NCBI GenBank assembly: GCA_009692395.1 | Contig: SHZG01000001.1 | Coordinates: forward strand, 1 to 46,874 | Length of the DNA: 46,874 nucleotides | Origin: Methylococcales bacterium | GTDB taxonomy: Bacteria > Pseudomonadota > Gammaproteobacteria > Methylococcales > Methylomonadaceae | Reading direction: 5' to 3' | Shown here: positions 1 through 8,552 of the stretch, in pieces | Numbering within the stretch: the stretch's first letter is position 1 | How the letters are laid out: each line of letters begins with the position of its first letter | The notes under the pieces: model-generated | Databases searched by the model: none | Told to the model about the DNA's origin: nothing | What the model saw: the letters and a program-made list of their open reading frames with translations, nothing else | Made by a program: the position numbers and the translations under genes

Positions 1-76
1 CCGTTGCATTGCGTCCTGACTTGCCCATCTGGGTACTTTTACAGAATGGACAGGTGATTTCTTGGTAGCAGCTCAT
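1..76 (-). CDS. IS1-family InsA-like transposase protein, N-terminal fragment
   Basis: A start codon at 76 (minus) opens a frame that runs off the window edge. The 25 visible residues include a CPFC pair followed by KSGRNAT. This matches the N-terminal zinc-finger start of IS1 InsA proteins (CPxC, then a Lys/Gly/Asn stretch, with the second Cys pair expected outside the window). In IS1 elements InsA binds the terminal repeats, and the InsAB' transposase is made by frameshifting into insB. Only the first part is present, so activity cannot be judged. Confidence 0.65.
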   Translation of the reverse strand, partial: MSCYQEITCPFCKSTQMGKSGRNAT

Positions 77-132
77 AAGGTCTTTTAGGTAAGTGTGATT
101 TTATTCTGCCCGTGATTTTAATCTATCATCAC
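1..132 (-). mobile_element. IS1-family insertion sequence, one end only
   Basis: The left edge of the window is the 5' end of an IS1-type element read on the minus strand. The outer end, near 132, begins GTGATGATAG, which resembles the IS1 terminal repeat start GGTGATG. The first transposase ORF starts about 55 bases inside, the spacing I recall for IS1. The element begins exactly where the cheR reading frame loses homology, so it probably inserted into cheR. The rest lies beyond the window. The exact boundary and any target duplication cannot be fixed from one end. Confidence 0.7.
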
Positions 133-464
133 AGATTTAACCCACTACCGTCTTGTTGTTTATTGTCCAGTTGTTTAAAGAAGCGAGGCAAAATATCTTT
201 TTCTAGGGCATTCCAACACGAATCATCTCGAAACCACAGGGTTTCGTTAGTGGTCATCAAATTAATAACAGTGGGCAGTAATTTTTCGGGTTTAGTGCGT
301 AATTGCATCACTAATTCACCAAAATTAGCCAGCCCTAAACTTTCAGCAAAATGACTCAAACGCGTCTGCACTAAATAATCTTGGTCATCATTTAAGTGAA
401 TGCCGCATTGCTCATATAACAGTTGGCTGATTTGTTTAAATTCCGCATAAGTAATGGCTTGCAT
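133..464 (-). pseudogene. cheR: CheR chemotaxis methyltransferase, truncated by IS insertion
   Basis: About 110 residues of a CheR-type protein-glutamate methyltransferase remain. CheR methylates chemoreceptor glutamates using S-adenosylmethionine and usually has about 270-290 residues. The visible part is the N-terminal helical domain and the first strand and helix of the catalytic domain (TTNETLWFRD, then a Trp-Asn-Ala-Leu helix). The frame breaks near 133, at the edge of the IS1-type end, before the SAM-binding loop, so the gene cannot make an active enzyme. It starts 7 bases downstream of the cheB stop, in the usual cheB-cheR order. Its partner cheB is also broken, so this chemotaxis adaptation module is not functional as sequenced. 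Confidence 0.85.
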
Positions 465-471
465 GGCTATC

Positions 472-1560
472 TCACAAAATTAACGTCGCCATTCTCGCGC
501 TTAATTGATCTAAAGTGACGATTTCATCCGCTAACCCTGCTTCATGTACACTGCCTGGCATTCCCCAGACCACAGAAGAGGCTTCATCTTGAATCAGACA
601 TTTTGCCCCATTACGTTTTAGCATTCTTACGCCCTCCGTGCCATCGCGCCCCATACCTGTCATGACTATCGCCAAGACCTTGCCTTTAAACGTGGCAGCA
701 ACAGAACGAAACAGTACATCAACTGACGGACGGCAATTATTCACAGGCGGCGTTTCATGAACCGCCAAGTAAAAATCGCCCTCTAGGGATTCTCTTAACA
801 CGAGATGTTTGCCGCCTTGGGCAATATAAATATGCCCCGCACTGAGTTTTTCGCCGCCTTTAACTTCACTGACGTGTAAACGGGTTTCTGCATTGAGTTT
901 TTGTGCCAGCGATTCCGTAAATAGGAGCGGCATGTGCTGGACAATAATAATAGGACAGGGCAGTCTAGCATCTAGTTGAGAGACTCATTGATCCAAGGCT
1001 TTCGGGCCACCTGTCGATATACCGATAACGCACAAATCATCTTTGCCTTTGTAGGGTACGGACGGCAACCCTTTTTGCGTTTCTTTTATTGGAATAGCGA
1101 TGGGGTGAATGGGGCGCGGTGCGATTCCTGCACGACTAAGCGAGGCATATTTTTTGGTCTGAATAAGGTGAATGAAGGGCTGTAAATAGTTTACTAGCTC
1201 ATTAATACTTTGTTCTGCATTGCTAGCAATGGGTTTAGCAATAAAATCCAACGCGCCTATTTGTAAAGAGCGCACCGTTTGTTTAGCGTTATCCATATTG
1301 AAGCCACTAATCATGATGGCCTCCACAGTTGGATAATCTTGCTTAATTCGCTGTAACGTCTCTACACCATCCATGTCAGGCATCACCACATCCAATAACA
1401 CGAGGTCAGGTTGTAATGCGGCTATTATCCGTAAGGCGATTTGCCCAGACGCAGCCGTGCCTATACATTCAGCATCGGTGATTGTATCAGTAACTGTGAG
1501 TAGAATTTGTCTGTAGGTAATACTGTCATCAACTACGAGAATTTTAACTTTATCGTTCAT
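472..1560 (-). pseudogene. cheB: CheB chemotaxis response regulator methylesterase with in-frame stop
   Basis: A full-length CheB is readable in one frame, interrupted by a TGA at 985-987. CheB removes receptor methyl groups when its receiver domain is phosphorylated. The receiver domain covers residues 1-125 with phospho-acceptor D57 (LLDVVMPD). A linker follows, then the methylesterase domain with Ser182 in GISTGG, His209 in VQHMP and Asp306 in MTGMGRDG, which is the complete catalytic triad. The stop falls just after the serine loop (KALDQ-stop-VSQLDARLP), and the 17 codons between the stop and the next ATG stay open and homologous. It is therefore a single nonsense change, not a frameshift. 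One source would be a CGA arginine codon changed to TGA. Sequencing error or readthrough cannot be excluded. Confidence 0.85.
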
Positions 1561-1646
1561 GTTTATTTTATTTGTGGGCGTACAAACTTAGGGCGGTAAG
1601 TTGTTTTTAACATCCTACTCACCCCAAAGGACGGAGAGGATGGATG

Positions 1647-2738
1647 TCAAACATTCGCTTTTGACTCAATAATACCGCCGCCTAAACATACTTCACCTTG
1701 ATAAAAAACCACCGACTGGCCGGGTGTAATTGCCCGTTGTGCTTGGTCAAACATCACTTTGCACTTACCACCCTCTAATGGTTGTACAAAACACGCTTGA
1801 TCCGCTTGGCGGTAGCGGGTTTTTGCCATGCAGCGCATGGGTTCGGTCAATGGTTGATTGCTACACCAATCTAATTGACTGGCGATTAAACTGTTATGCA
1901 GCATCAGCGGGTGGTCGTGTCCTTGACCGACGATTAGAATATTGTTGTCTAAGTCTTTATCCAATACATACCACGGTTCATCGGGTGCATCTTTCACGCC
2001 GCCGATACCTAACCCTTGACGTTGCCCAAAGGTGTAATACATTAAGCCTGAATGTTTGCCGATGAGTTGACCTTCGGGTGTGCGCATTTCACCCGCTTGC
2101 GTCGGCAAATAGCGTTGTAAAAATTCAGTAAATTTGCGCTCACCGATAAAACAAATCCCCGTGCTGTCTTTTTTGCGGGCATTACTAAAACCTGCATGTT
2201 CAGCCAGCGCACGAAGTTCAGGTTTATGTAGATGCCCAATAGGGAACAGTGTTTTCGATAAGGCTTTTTGCCCCAGCGTATACAGGAAATAACTCTGCTC
2301 TTTATTCGGGTCTAAACCTTTCAATAAAAAATACTCGCCATCTTTTTCAGTAACCCGCGCATAGTGACCTGTGGCGATACAGTCCGCTTGTAAATCATCA
2401 ATCGCATAATTTAAAAAGGCTTTAAATTTAACGTGCTTATTGCACAAAATATCAGGGTTCGGCGTACGTCCTGCTTTAAATTCGGACAAAAACACTTCAA
2501 ACACTTCATCCCAATATTCGCTGGCAAAGTTCACTGTTTTTAACGGAATACCTAAAGTGTCGCAGACTTGTTGCGCATCGGCGAGATCTTCCATCGCGGT
2601 GCAGTATTCCGTGCCGTCATCTTCTTCCCAATTTTTCATAAACAAACCAGTGACGGTGTGACCTTGTTCCAGCAATTGCAACGCCGTGACCGATGAATCG
2701 ACACCGCCCGACATTCCAACAATAATGTGTTTACTCAT
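1647..2738 (-). CDS. mnmA: tRNA-specific 2-thiouridylase MnmA
   Basis: MnmA installs the 2-thio group on the wobble uridine (U34) of tRNA-Lys, -Glu and -Gln. It adenylates the base and takes sulfur from the Tus relay (TusE). At 363 residues it is of normal length. The N-terminal PP-loop motif SGGVDSS is at residues 10-16. The nucleophile Cys99 lies in NPDILCN and the second catalytic cysteine Cys196 in STGICFIG, equivalent to the C102/C199 pair of E. coli. The ATG start at 2738 overlaps the end of the upstream Nudix gene by 8 bases, so the two are translated from one message. This nudJ-mnmA pairing is common in gammaproteobacteria. Confidence 0.97.
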   Translation of the reverse strand: MSKHIIVGMSGGVDSSVTALQLLEQGHTVTGLFMKNWEEDDGTEYCTAMEDLADAQQVCDTLGIPLKTVNFASEYWDEVFEVFLSEFKAGRTPNPDILCNKHVKFKAFLNYAIDDLQADCIATGHYARVTEKDGEYFLLKGLDPNKEQSYFLYTLGQKALSKTLFPIGHLHKPELRALAEHAGFSNARKKDSTGICFIGERKFTEFLQRYLPTQAGEMRTPEGQLIGKHSGLMYYTFGQRQGLGIGGVKDAPDEPWYVLDKDLDNNILIVGQGHDHPLMLHNSLIASQLDWCSNQPLTEPMRCMAKTRYRQADQACFVQPLEGGKCKVMFDQAQRAITPGQSVVFYQGEVCLGGGIIESKANV

Positions 2739-3186
2739 AATTCAAAAATGATTTTAATAAAGATAAGGGGTAACGCTCGCCGTTTAGATAATCATCCACA
2801 CTGCTCAGCACTAAATGACTCCGCAAACGGTGGGATTCAGCGGCGATTTCAGCGCGGGTTAGCCAATGCGTTGCCACAATGCCATCATCTAATGATTGTT
2901 TTGCATCATGACTGTGACACTGCCCCGAAAAACACAAACGCAAAAAAGTTGGAGAGTCAGGATTTTTTCGCCACAGTTGAATAGCAATCAAATAATCTGG
3001 TTCAAATTGCCACGCGGTTTCTTCTTGAACTTCACGTTTAACAACAGTAATAAAATCTTCATCAGGTTCAAGATGCCCCGCAGGTTGATTAAATTGCAAA
3101 CCACTGGGTGTGTGTTCTTTAACAAATAAAAAACGATTATCGCGTTCGATAACAGCGGCAACTGTAACGTGAGGTTTCCAAACCAT
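2731..3186 (-). CDS. nudJ: NudJ-like Nudix hydrolase
   Basis: A 151-residue Nudix hydrolase. The Nudix box runs from G37 to W59, with E43, R51, E52, E55 and E56 in place to bind metal and pyrophosphate. The usual glycine near the end of the box is alanine (EETAW), a mild departure. Length, the N-terminal WKPHVTVAAV segment and the position directly upstream of mnmA match E. coli NudJ (YmfB). That enzyme acts on nucleoside di- and triphosphates and on the thiamine precursor HMP-PP. The gene overlaps mnmA by 8 bases. The exact substrate here is inferred from family and context only. Confidence 0.88.
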   Translation of the reverse strand: MVWKPHVTVAAVIERDNRFLFVKEHTPSGLQFNQPAGHLEPDEDFITVVKREVQEETAWQFEPDYLIAIQLWRKNPDSPTFLRLCFSGQCHSHDAKQSLDDGIVATHWLTRAEIAAESHRLRSHLVLSSVDDYLNGERYPLSLLKSFLNYE

Positions 3187-3496
3187 GAGAAATTCCTGCG
3201 TGCAAAGTGGTTATTTTACTTGATTTAACAGGTGGTTGTCAGGGAAGATTCGCCTGTTTAACGTTACCAGAATTTTTATAAAATGGTAGGCGTGTACTTC
3301 ACACTAATAGTGACACTTAAACGTGCTACTAATGACACTATATAAATAACCTAGTAAAATGCCAGACATTGTTTTCTCAATATAAGCAGTGAGTTAGCAA
3401 ACTATTTTCAAAACCCAAGTATTTTTAACGGTGAATGTTAAAAAAATGCTTATAATGAGCGGTTAAAATTTTATTTATGTTTATTGAGGTATTAGC
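3187..3496 (+). promoter_or_regulatory. ilv operon upstream region with candidate promoter
   Basis: This 310-base gap separates the divergent nudJ and ilvI genes. A perfect -10 hexamer TATAAT lies at 3451-3456, about 40 bases before the ilvI start. No good -35 sits at the right distance, so the promoter may need an activator. The ribosome-binding site GAGG at 3486-3489 is well spaced from the ATG at 3497. Two similar 14-base stretches, CTAATAGTGACACT and CTACTAATGACACT, lie near 3300-3345 and could be repeated protein-binding sites. I see no attenuator-like leader with a terminator hairpin. Confidence 0.45.
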
Positions 3497-5236
3497 ATGG
3501 AGCTAAGTGGCGCGCAAATCCTGCTTCAGAGTCTTGCAGACGAAGGGGTGGAGTATATTTTTGGCTATCCAGGTGGAGCGGTATTGCACATTTATGATGC
3601 AATTTTCCAACAGGAAGCGGTGAAACACATTTTGGTTCGACATGAGCAGGGCGCGACACACGCGGCTGACGGCTATGCACGCGCCACAGGTAAACCGGGA
3701 GTGGTATTAGTCACTTCAGGGCCGGGCGCGACCAATGCTGTCACAGGCATTGCGACCGCGTACATGGACTCTATTCCGATGGTAGTCATTTCGGGACAAG
3801 TATCATCACCTGTTATCGGTAGTGATGCGTTTCAGGAAGTGGACATGGTCGGTATTACGCGCCCTTGTGTCAAACACAACTTTTTAGTCAAAGATGTCAC
3901 TAAGCTGGCTGAAACCATTAAAAAGGCCTTTTATGTCGCAACCACTGGACGACCCGGCCCTGTGGTCGTGGATATACCGAAAGATATGACCGCGCCTAAC
4001 ATTACTGTGCCTTATAAGTACCCTAAAAAAATATCTTTGCGTTCATATAATCCAGTGGTTCATGTCGCTAAAGAGCAGATTAAAGCCGCCGTTGAGCTAT
4101 TACTGAGCGCGACTAAACCGATGATTTATGCAGGCGGCGGCGTGGTATTAGGTGAAGCTAGCGCGGAATTAACTGACTTTACCCGCGTTTTAGGTTATCC
4201 AATTACCAACACGCTTATGGGTTTAGGCGCGTACCCTGCAACTGATAAACAATTTGTCGGTATGTTAGGAATGCACGGCACTTATGAAGCCAATATGGCA
4301 ATGCACGAAAGTGATGTCATTATTGCCATCGGTGCGCGTTTTGATGACCGCGTAACAGGTAAATTGGATGAGTTCTGCCCTTATGCAAAAATTATTCATA
4401 TTGATATTGATCCTGCGTCTATTTCAAAAACCATTAAAAAAATCGCCATCCCTATCGTCGGCGATGTAAAACCCGTATTAAAGCAATTATTGGAATGCTT
4501 AAAAGAAAATAAAAAGCAACCCAATAAAAAAGCACTGGACGCGTGGTGGCAACAAATTGATGAATGGCGTGCTGTGCAGAGTTTGGAATATGACCGCACC
4601 AGCGATTTAATCAAGCCGCAATTTGTGATTGAGCAGTTGTATCAAGTCACGAAAGGCGATGCTTATGTGACTTCCGATGTCGGTCAACATCAAATGTGGG
4701 CAGCGCAATATTATCCATTTGATAAACCGCGCCGTTGGATTAACTCAGGTGGTTTAGGCACGATGGGCTTTGGTTTACCTGCGGCGATTGGCGTTAAACT
4801 GGCGTTTCCAGAGGCTGACGTGGCGTGTGTGACAGGTGAAGCCAGTATTCAAATGTGCATACAGGAATTATCCACCGCCTTGCAATTTAAAACCCCTGTG
4901 AAAATTATCAACCTGAATAACCGTTACATGGGTATGGTCAGACAATGGCAGGAATTTTCTTACCAAAGCCGTTATTCCAATTCCTATATGGACACCATTC
5001 CTGACTTCGTTAAATTGGTAGAGGCTTATGGTCATGTCGGCATTCGTATCGACAAACCCGAAGAAGTCAGACCTGCATTAGAACAAGCCTTTGCAATGAA
5101 AGACCGCACGGTATTTTTAGATATTATGACTGACAGAACTGAAAACGTTTACCCGATGATTGAAGCGGGTAAAGGACATCATGATATGAAATTGCGTGTT
5201 GCGTTAGGCACATCAATGGATCGGGAGCTGGCATAA
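3497..5236 (+). CDS. ilvI: Acetolactate synthase, large (catalytic) subunit
   Basis: Acetolactate synthase joins two pyruvates, or pyruvate and 2-oxobutyrate, in the first common step of valine, leucine and isoleucine synthesis. It uses thiamine diphosphate, Mg and FAD. At 579 residues it has the normal three-domain length. The thiamine-activating glutamate is Glu50 (RHEQGA). The ThDP/Mg motif runs from G447-E448 (GEASIQM) to N474-N475 (NLNN); the Glu in place of the usual Asp is, as I recall, common in related proteobacterial enzymes. The gene overlaps ilvH by one base (TAATG), which links translation of the large and regulatory subunits. The symbol ilvB would be equally acceptable. Confidence 0.97.
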   Translation: MELSGAQILLQSLADEGVEYIFGYPGGAVLHIYDAIFQQEAVKHILVRHEQGATHAADGYARATGKPGVVLVTSGPGATNAVTGIATAYMDSIPMVVISGQVSSPVIGSDAFQEVDMVGITRPCVKHNFLVKDVTKLAETIKKAFYVATTGRPGPVVVDIPKDMTAPNITVPYKYPKKISLRSYNPVVHVAKEQIKAAVELLLSATKPMIYAGGGVVLGEASAELTDFTRVLGYPITNTLMGLGAYPATDKQFVGMLGMHGTYEANMAMHESDVIIAIGARFDDRVTGKLDEFCPYAKIIHIDIDPASISKTIKKIAIPIVGDVKPVLKQLLECLKENKKQPNKKALDAWWQQIDEWRAVQSLEYDRTSDLIKPQFVIEQLYQVTKGDAYVTSDVGQHQMWAAQYYPFDKPRRWINSGGLGTMGFGLPAAIGVKLAFPEADVACVTGEASIQMCIQELSTALQFKTPVKIINLNNRYMGMVRQWQEFSYQSRYSNSYMDTIPDFVKLVEAYGHVGIRIDKPEEVRPALEQAFAMKDRTVFLDIMTDRTENVYPMIEAGKGHHDMKLRVALGTSMDRELA

Positions 5237-5727
5237 TGAAACACATTATCTCCATCCTGATTGAAAATGAAGCAGGCGCATTATCGCGCGTCGCGGGTTT
5301 ATTTTCTGCGCGTGGCTACAACATTGAATCGCTAACCGTCGCGGTTACCGAAGATCCTAGTTTATCGCGCATGACCTTAGTCACGCGTGGCAGTGAAGAT
5401 GTCATTGCCCAAATCATCAAACAACTTAATAAACTGATTGATGTAGTGAAATTGATTGATTTAGCCGACAGCCCGCATATTGAACGCGAGTTGATGATGG
5501 TCAAAATCAAAACCACTGAACAAACACGCAATGATCTTCGCAGTGTAGTTGATATATTTCGCGGTAGAATTCTTGATGTCACAGCCAACTCTTATGTGGT
5601 CGAAATGACAGGATCATCAGAAAAACTCGATGCCTTCACCTCCGCTATTAACTCCGACAGCATTATTGAAGTCGTGCGTTCAGGTGCAACAGGTATTTCA
5701 CGCGGCGAACAAGGCTTACATTTATAA
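5236..5727 (+). CDS. ilvH: Acetolactate synthase, small (regulatory) subunit
   Basis: The 163-residue regulatory subunit of acetolactate synthase. It has an N-terminal ACT domain (residues 1-75; start MKHIISILIENEAGALSRV, then the ARGYNIESL helix) and the C-terminal ALS small-subunit domain (about 80-158). In this family the ACT domains bind valine for feedback inhibition, and the subunit raises activity of the large chain. The start codon overlaps the ilvI stop by one base, the usual arrangement for making the two in balance. Length and sequence are typical of IlvH/IlvN. Confidence 0.96.
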   Translation: MKHIISILIENEAGALSRVAGLFSARGYNIESLTVAVTEDPSLSRMTLVTRGSEDVIAQIIKQLNKLIDVVKLIDLADSPHIERELMMVKIKTTEQTRNDLRSVVDIFRGRILDVTANSYVVEMTGSSEKLDAFTSAINSDSIIEVVRSGATGISRGEQGLHL

Positions 5728-5800
5728 TTAATTTTGCTTTTTGTACTATTAAGCATCGTTACATTTATTTTTTTAACACACAACCCAAACAGGAAAACCC

Positions 5801-6817
5801 ATGCAAGTTTATTACGACAAAGATGCAGACCTCTCACTCATCAAAGCTAAAAAAGTAGCTATTATCGGTTACGGCTCACAAGGTCATGCTCATGCCCTTA
5901 ACTTAAAAGAATCTGGCGTTTCCGTTGTCGTGGGCTTACGCACAGGCTCACCTTCAGTCGCTAAAGCTGAGGCGCATGGTTTAGTGGTACAACCTGTTGT
6001 CCAAGCGGTTGCTGGCGCGGACGTGATCATGATTTTGACACCTGACGAATTTCAATCAGCGTTGTATAAAGACGAAATCGAACCCAATATCAAACAAGGT
6101 GCAGTATTAGCGTTTGCACATGGTTTTGCAATTTTATTCAACCAAGTTGTGCCACGCAAAGATTTAGATGTCATCATGATTGCACCAAAAGCCCCCGGCC
6201 ATACCGTGCGTTCTGAATTTGTTCGTGGCGGCGGCGTTCCTGACTTAATCGCGATTCATCAAGATGCGTCAGGCACAGCAAAATCTATCTGTTTATCGTA
6301 TGCGTCTGCTATCGGTGGTGGTCGTTCAGGGATTATCGAAACCACCTTCCGTGATGAATGTGAAACCGATTTATTCGGCGAACAAGCGGTATTATGTGGC
6401 GGCGCGGTTGAACTGGTTAAAATGGGCTTTGAAACCTTAGTTGAAGCAGGCTACCCAGCAGAAATGGCGTATTTTGAATGCTTACACGAATTGAAATTGA
6501 TAGTTGATTTAATGTTTGAAGGCGGTATCGCTAACATGAACTACTCAATCTCTAACAACGCAGAATACGGCGAATACGTTACTGGCCCACAAGTTATTAA
6601 CGCAGAAAGCCGTGCAGCGATGCGGCTAGCCTTGAAAAACATCCAAAATGGCGAATATGCTAAACGCTTCATTTTAGAAGGTGCAACAAACTACCCAGAA
6701 ATGACCGCAAAACGTCGTTTGAATGCCGAGCATCCAATCGAAGTTGTCGGCGCACAACTGCGTAGCATGATGCCTTGGATTAAAGCCAATCAGATTATTG
6801 ATAAAACTAAAAACTAA
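5801..6817 (+). CDS. ilvC: Ketol-acid reductoisomerase (class I)
   Basis: IlvC isomerises and reduces acetolactate or acetohydroxybutyrate to the dihydroxy acids, the second step of branched-chain amino-acid synthesis. It needs Mg and NADPH. The 338-residue length marks the short class I form. The Rossmann loop GYGSQG is at residues 23-28, the conserved His107 in FAHGF, and the Mg ligands Asp190 and Glu194 in ETDLFGEQ. It lies 73 bases after ilvH. An AGGA ribosome-binding site lies just upstream and a strong terminator just downstream, so ilvI-ilvH-ilvC is probably one transcription unit. Confidence 0.97.
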   Translation: MQVYYDKDADLSLIKAKKVAIIGYGSQGHAHALNLKESGVSVVVGLRTGSPSVAKAEAHGLVVQPVVQAVAGADVIMILTPDEFQSALYKDEIEPNIKQGAVLAFAHGFAILFNQVVPRKDLDVIMIAPKAPGHTVRSEFVRGGGVPDLIAIHQDASGTAKSICLSYASAIGGGRSGIIETTFRDECETDLFGEQAVLCGGAVELVKMGFETLVEAGYPAEMAYFECLHELKLIVDLMFEGGIANMNYSISNNAEYGEYVTGPQVINAESRAAMRLALKNIQNGEYAKRFILEGATNYPEMTAKRRLNAEHPIEVVGAQLRSMMPWIKANQIIDKTKN

Positions 6818-6838
6818 TCACTCCCAGTTTTGTGATTA

Positions 6839-6870
6839 AAAAAGCCTGTCTTATGACAGGCTTTTTTTAT
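6839..6870 (+). terminator. Rho-independent terminator after ilvC
   Basis: An A-rich run leads into the stem AAAGCCTGTC, a TTAT loop and GACAGGCTTT followed by a run of T. It starts about 20 bases after the ilvC stop and marks the end of the ilv operon. Confidence 0.9.
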
Positions 6871-6952
6871 GGGTGATGGTAATCCGCTCTTAACATTTAT
6901 TGTCACTAGTGAATAGGTTATAGTGGTGTTTTTTATTTTTATCGACCCCAGT

Positions 6953-7912
6953 ATGAGCAACGAACAACAAGGCGAGTCGCCTAAAGTCACCTTTGTCGAA
7001 ATTACCGAAGACCATAGCGATCAACGGTTAGATAATTTTTTATTAACGCATTTAAAAGGTGTGCCGAAAAGTCGTATTTATCGCATTATCCGTAAAGGCG
7101 AAGTGCGGGTTAATAAAGGGCGCGTGGATGTTAAATATCGCTTAGTTATCGGTGATATTGTGCGCGTACCGCCTGTGAGAATCGCAGAGCGCACCGAAGA
7201 ATCCTATATTCCACAGGGTTTAAAAGACGAGCTACAACACAGTGTATTATTTGAAGATGAGGGGTTTTTAATTATTAATAAACCTGCGGGTTTTGCGGTG
7301 CATGGTGGCAGTGGCGTGAGTTCTGGCATTATCGAAGGCTTTCGACTCATTAGACCCGAAGCCCGCTTTTTAGAATTAGTGCATCGCTTAGATAAAGATA
7401 CCTCAGGCTGTTTGATTATTGCTAAAAAACGCAGTGCGTTACGCTTATTTCATGAAATTTTTCGTGATAATCACATTCATAAAACCTACGTCGCCTTATT
7501 AGCAGGGCAATGGCAGCGTAAAAAGCTAATAGTCAACGCGCCGTTATTAAAGAATGTCCAAAAAGGCGGTGAGCGCATGGTGTCTATTAGCCCATTAGGC
7601 AAAGAAGCGGAAACCTTATTTCGCCGCGTGCAGTTATTTGCTGACTCCACCTTAGTGGAAGCCTCACCGAAAACAGGGCGCACCCATCAAATCCGTGTTC
7701 ATGCCGTAAGTTTAGGGCATCCGATTGTCGGTGATGAGCGTTACGGTGAAGATGACACCAATAAACGTTTTCGGCATAAAGGCTATAAGCGGATGTTTTT
7801 ACACGCGCAAACTTTGCAATTTAATCACCCTGTGTCAGGTGTTGCCATGCGTGTCACTGCACCATTACCCCCACAATTAGATAGCTTACTCAAATATGAA
7901 CAATCGCTTTGA
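6953..7912 (+). CDS. rluC: 23S rRNA pseudouridine synthase RluC
   Basis: RluC converts uridines 955, 2504 and 2580 of 23S rRNA (E. coli numbering) to pseudouridine. The protein has an N-terminal S4 RNA-binding domain (about residues 24-80, VPKSRIYRIIRKGEVRVNKG) and a pseudouridine synthase domain with catalytic Asp147 in HRLDKDTSG. The frame is open back to a GTG at 6923. I chose the ATG at 6953, because the protein then begins MSNEQQ and has the usual RluC length of about 319 residues. Its last 17 bases overlap the next gene, a HAD phosphatase, as in many gammaproteobacteria. Confidence 0.93.
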   Translation: MSNEQQGESPKVTFVEITEDHSDQRLDNFLLTHLKGVPKSRIYRIIRKGEVRVNKGRVDVKYRLVIGDIVRVPPVRIAERTEESYIPQGLKDELQHSVLFEDEGFLIINKPAGFAVHGGSGVSSGIIEGFRLIRPEARFLELVHRLDKDTSGCLIIAKKRSALRLFHEIFRDNHIHKTYVALLAGQWQRKKLIVNAPLLKNVQKGGERMVSISPLGKEAETLFRRVQLFADSTLVEASPKTGRTHQIRVHAVSLGHPIVGDERYGEDDTNKRFRHKGYKRMFLHAQTLQFNHPVSGVAMRVTAPLPPQLDSLLKYEQSL

Positions 7913-8546
7913 TTTATTGATTTTTGATTGGGATGGTACGTTAATCGACTCGATTGAGTGGATTACCCATTGCTTACAAACTGCCGCTGCTCAAAGTGGT
8001 TGCGCGATACCTGAAGCGCGAGCGGCAAAAAATACTATCGGTTTAAGTATTCACAAGGCGACTTCTACCTTGCATCCAGACGTTGATGCCCAGATGATTG
8101 AGCAATTAGTTCAGCATTACAGCCGTGAGTATTTATCCAAACAACTCAGTCGAAATGATTTGTTTCCCGATGTCCTTGATATGCTAGTTGAGCTTAAACA
8201 CGCGGGCTATCAACTCGCGGTTGCGACAGGTAAAACACGCCACGGTTTACAAGAAGCCTTACGCGCCACAGACACTGAGGATTTATTTTGTGTCACACGC
8301 TGTGCGGATGAAACAGAGTCTAAGCCTGATCCAAAAATGTTACTGGAAATTATGACAGTGACTCAATGTTCACCAGAACGAGCTTTAATGGTGGGTGATT
8401 CTACTTATGACTTGCAAATGGCAAATAATGCCCGCATTTCATCGGTAGGTGTGTACTGTGGCGCACATCCAAAAGACATTTTGCAACAGCACAACCCGTT
8501 GTTATGCTTGCCGCTTGCAACGGAATTATTGGCTTATTTAAGGTAA
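7896..8546 (+). CDS. HAD-superfamily phosphatase (Gph-like)
   Basis: A 216-residue HAD hydrolase of subfamily IA. The nucleophile motif DWDGT places the catalytic aspartates at D11 and D13. A helical cap domain follows (about 20-85). Motif II is in the VATGKT stretch, the conserved lysine is in SKPDPKM, and the metal-binding MVGDSTYD motif is near residue 166. It belongs to the family of phosphoglycolate phosphatases and related small-molecule phosphatases, but the substrate cannot be read from sequence. It overlaps rluC by 17 bases and ends 6 bases before sppA, so all three are probably cotranscribed. Confidence 0.88.
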   Translation: MNNRFDLLIFDWDGTLIDSIEWITHCLQTAAAQSGCAIPEARAAKNTIGLSIHKATSTLHPDVDAQMIEQLVQHYSREYLSKQLSRNDLFPDVLDMLVELKHAGYQLAVATGKTRHGLQEALRATDTEDLFCVTRCADETESKPDPKMLLEIMTVTQCSPERALMVGDSTYDLQMANNARISSVGVYCGAHPKDILQQHNPLLCLPLATELLAYLR

Positions 8547-8552
8547 CATACG

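Noticed and set aside
3359..3385. Tiny frame before ilvI (Met-Pro-Asp-Ile-Val-Phe-Ser-Ile-stop) as an attenuation leader peptide
   Set aside because: It has only three branched-chain codons and no ribosome-binding site or terminator/antiterminator pair. The best -10 element lies downstream of it.
6923..6952. GTG start giving a longer RluC
   Set aside because: The extra ten residues (hydrophobic, no family match) are not typical. The ATG at 6953 gives the normal RluC N-terminus.
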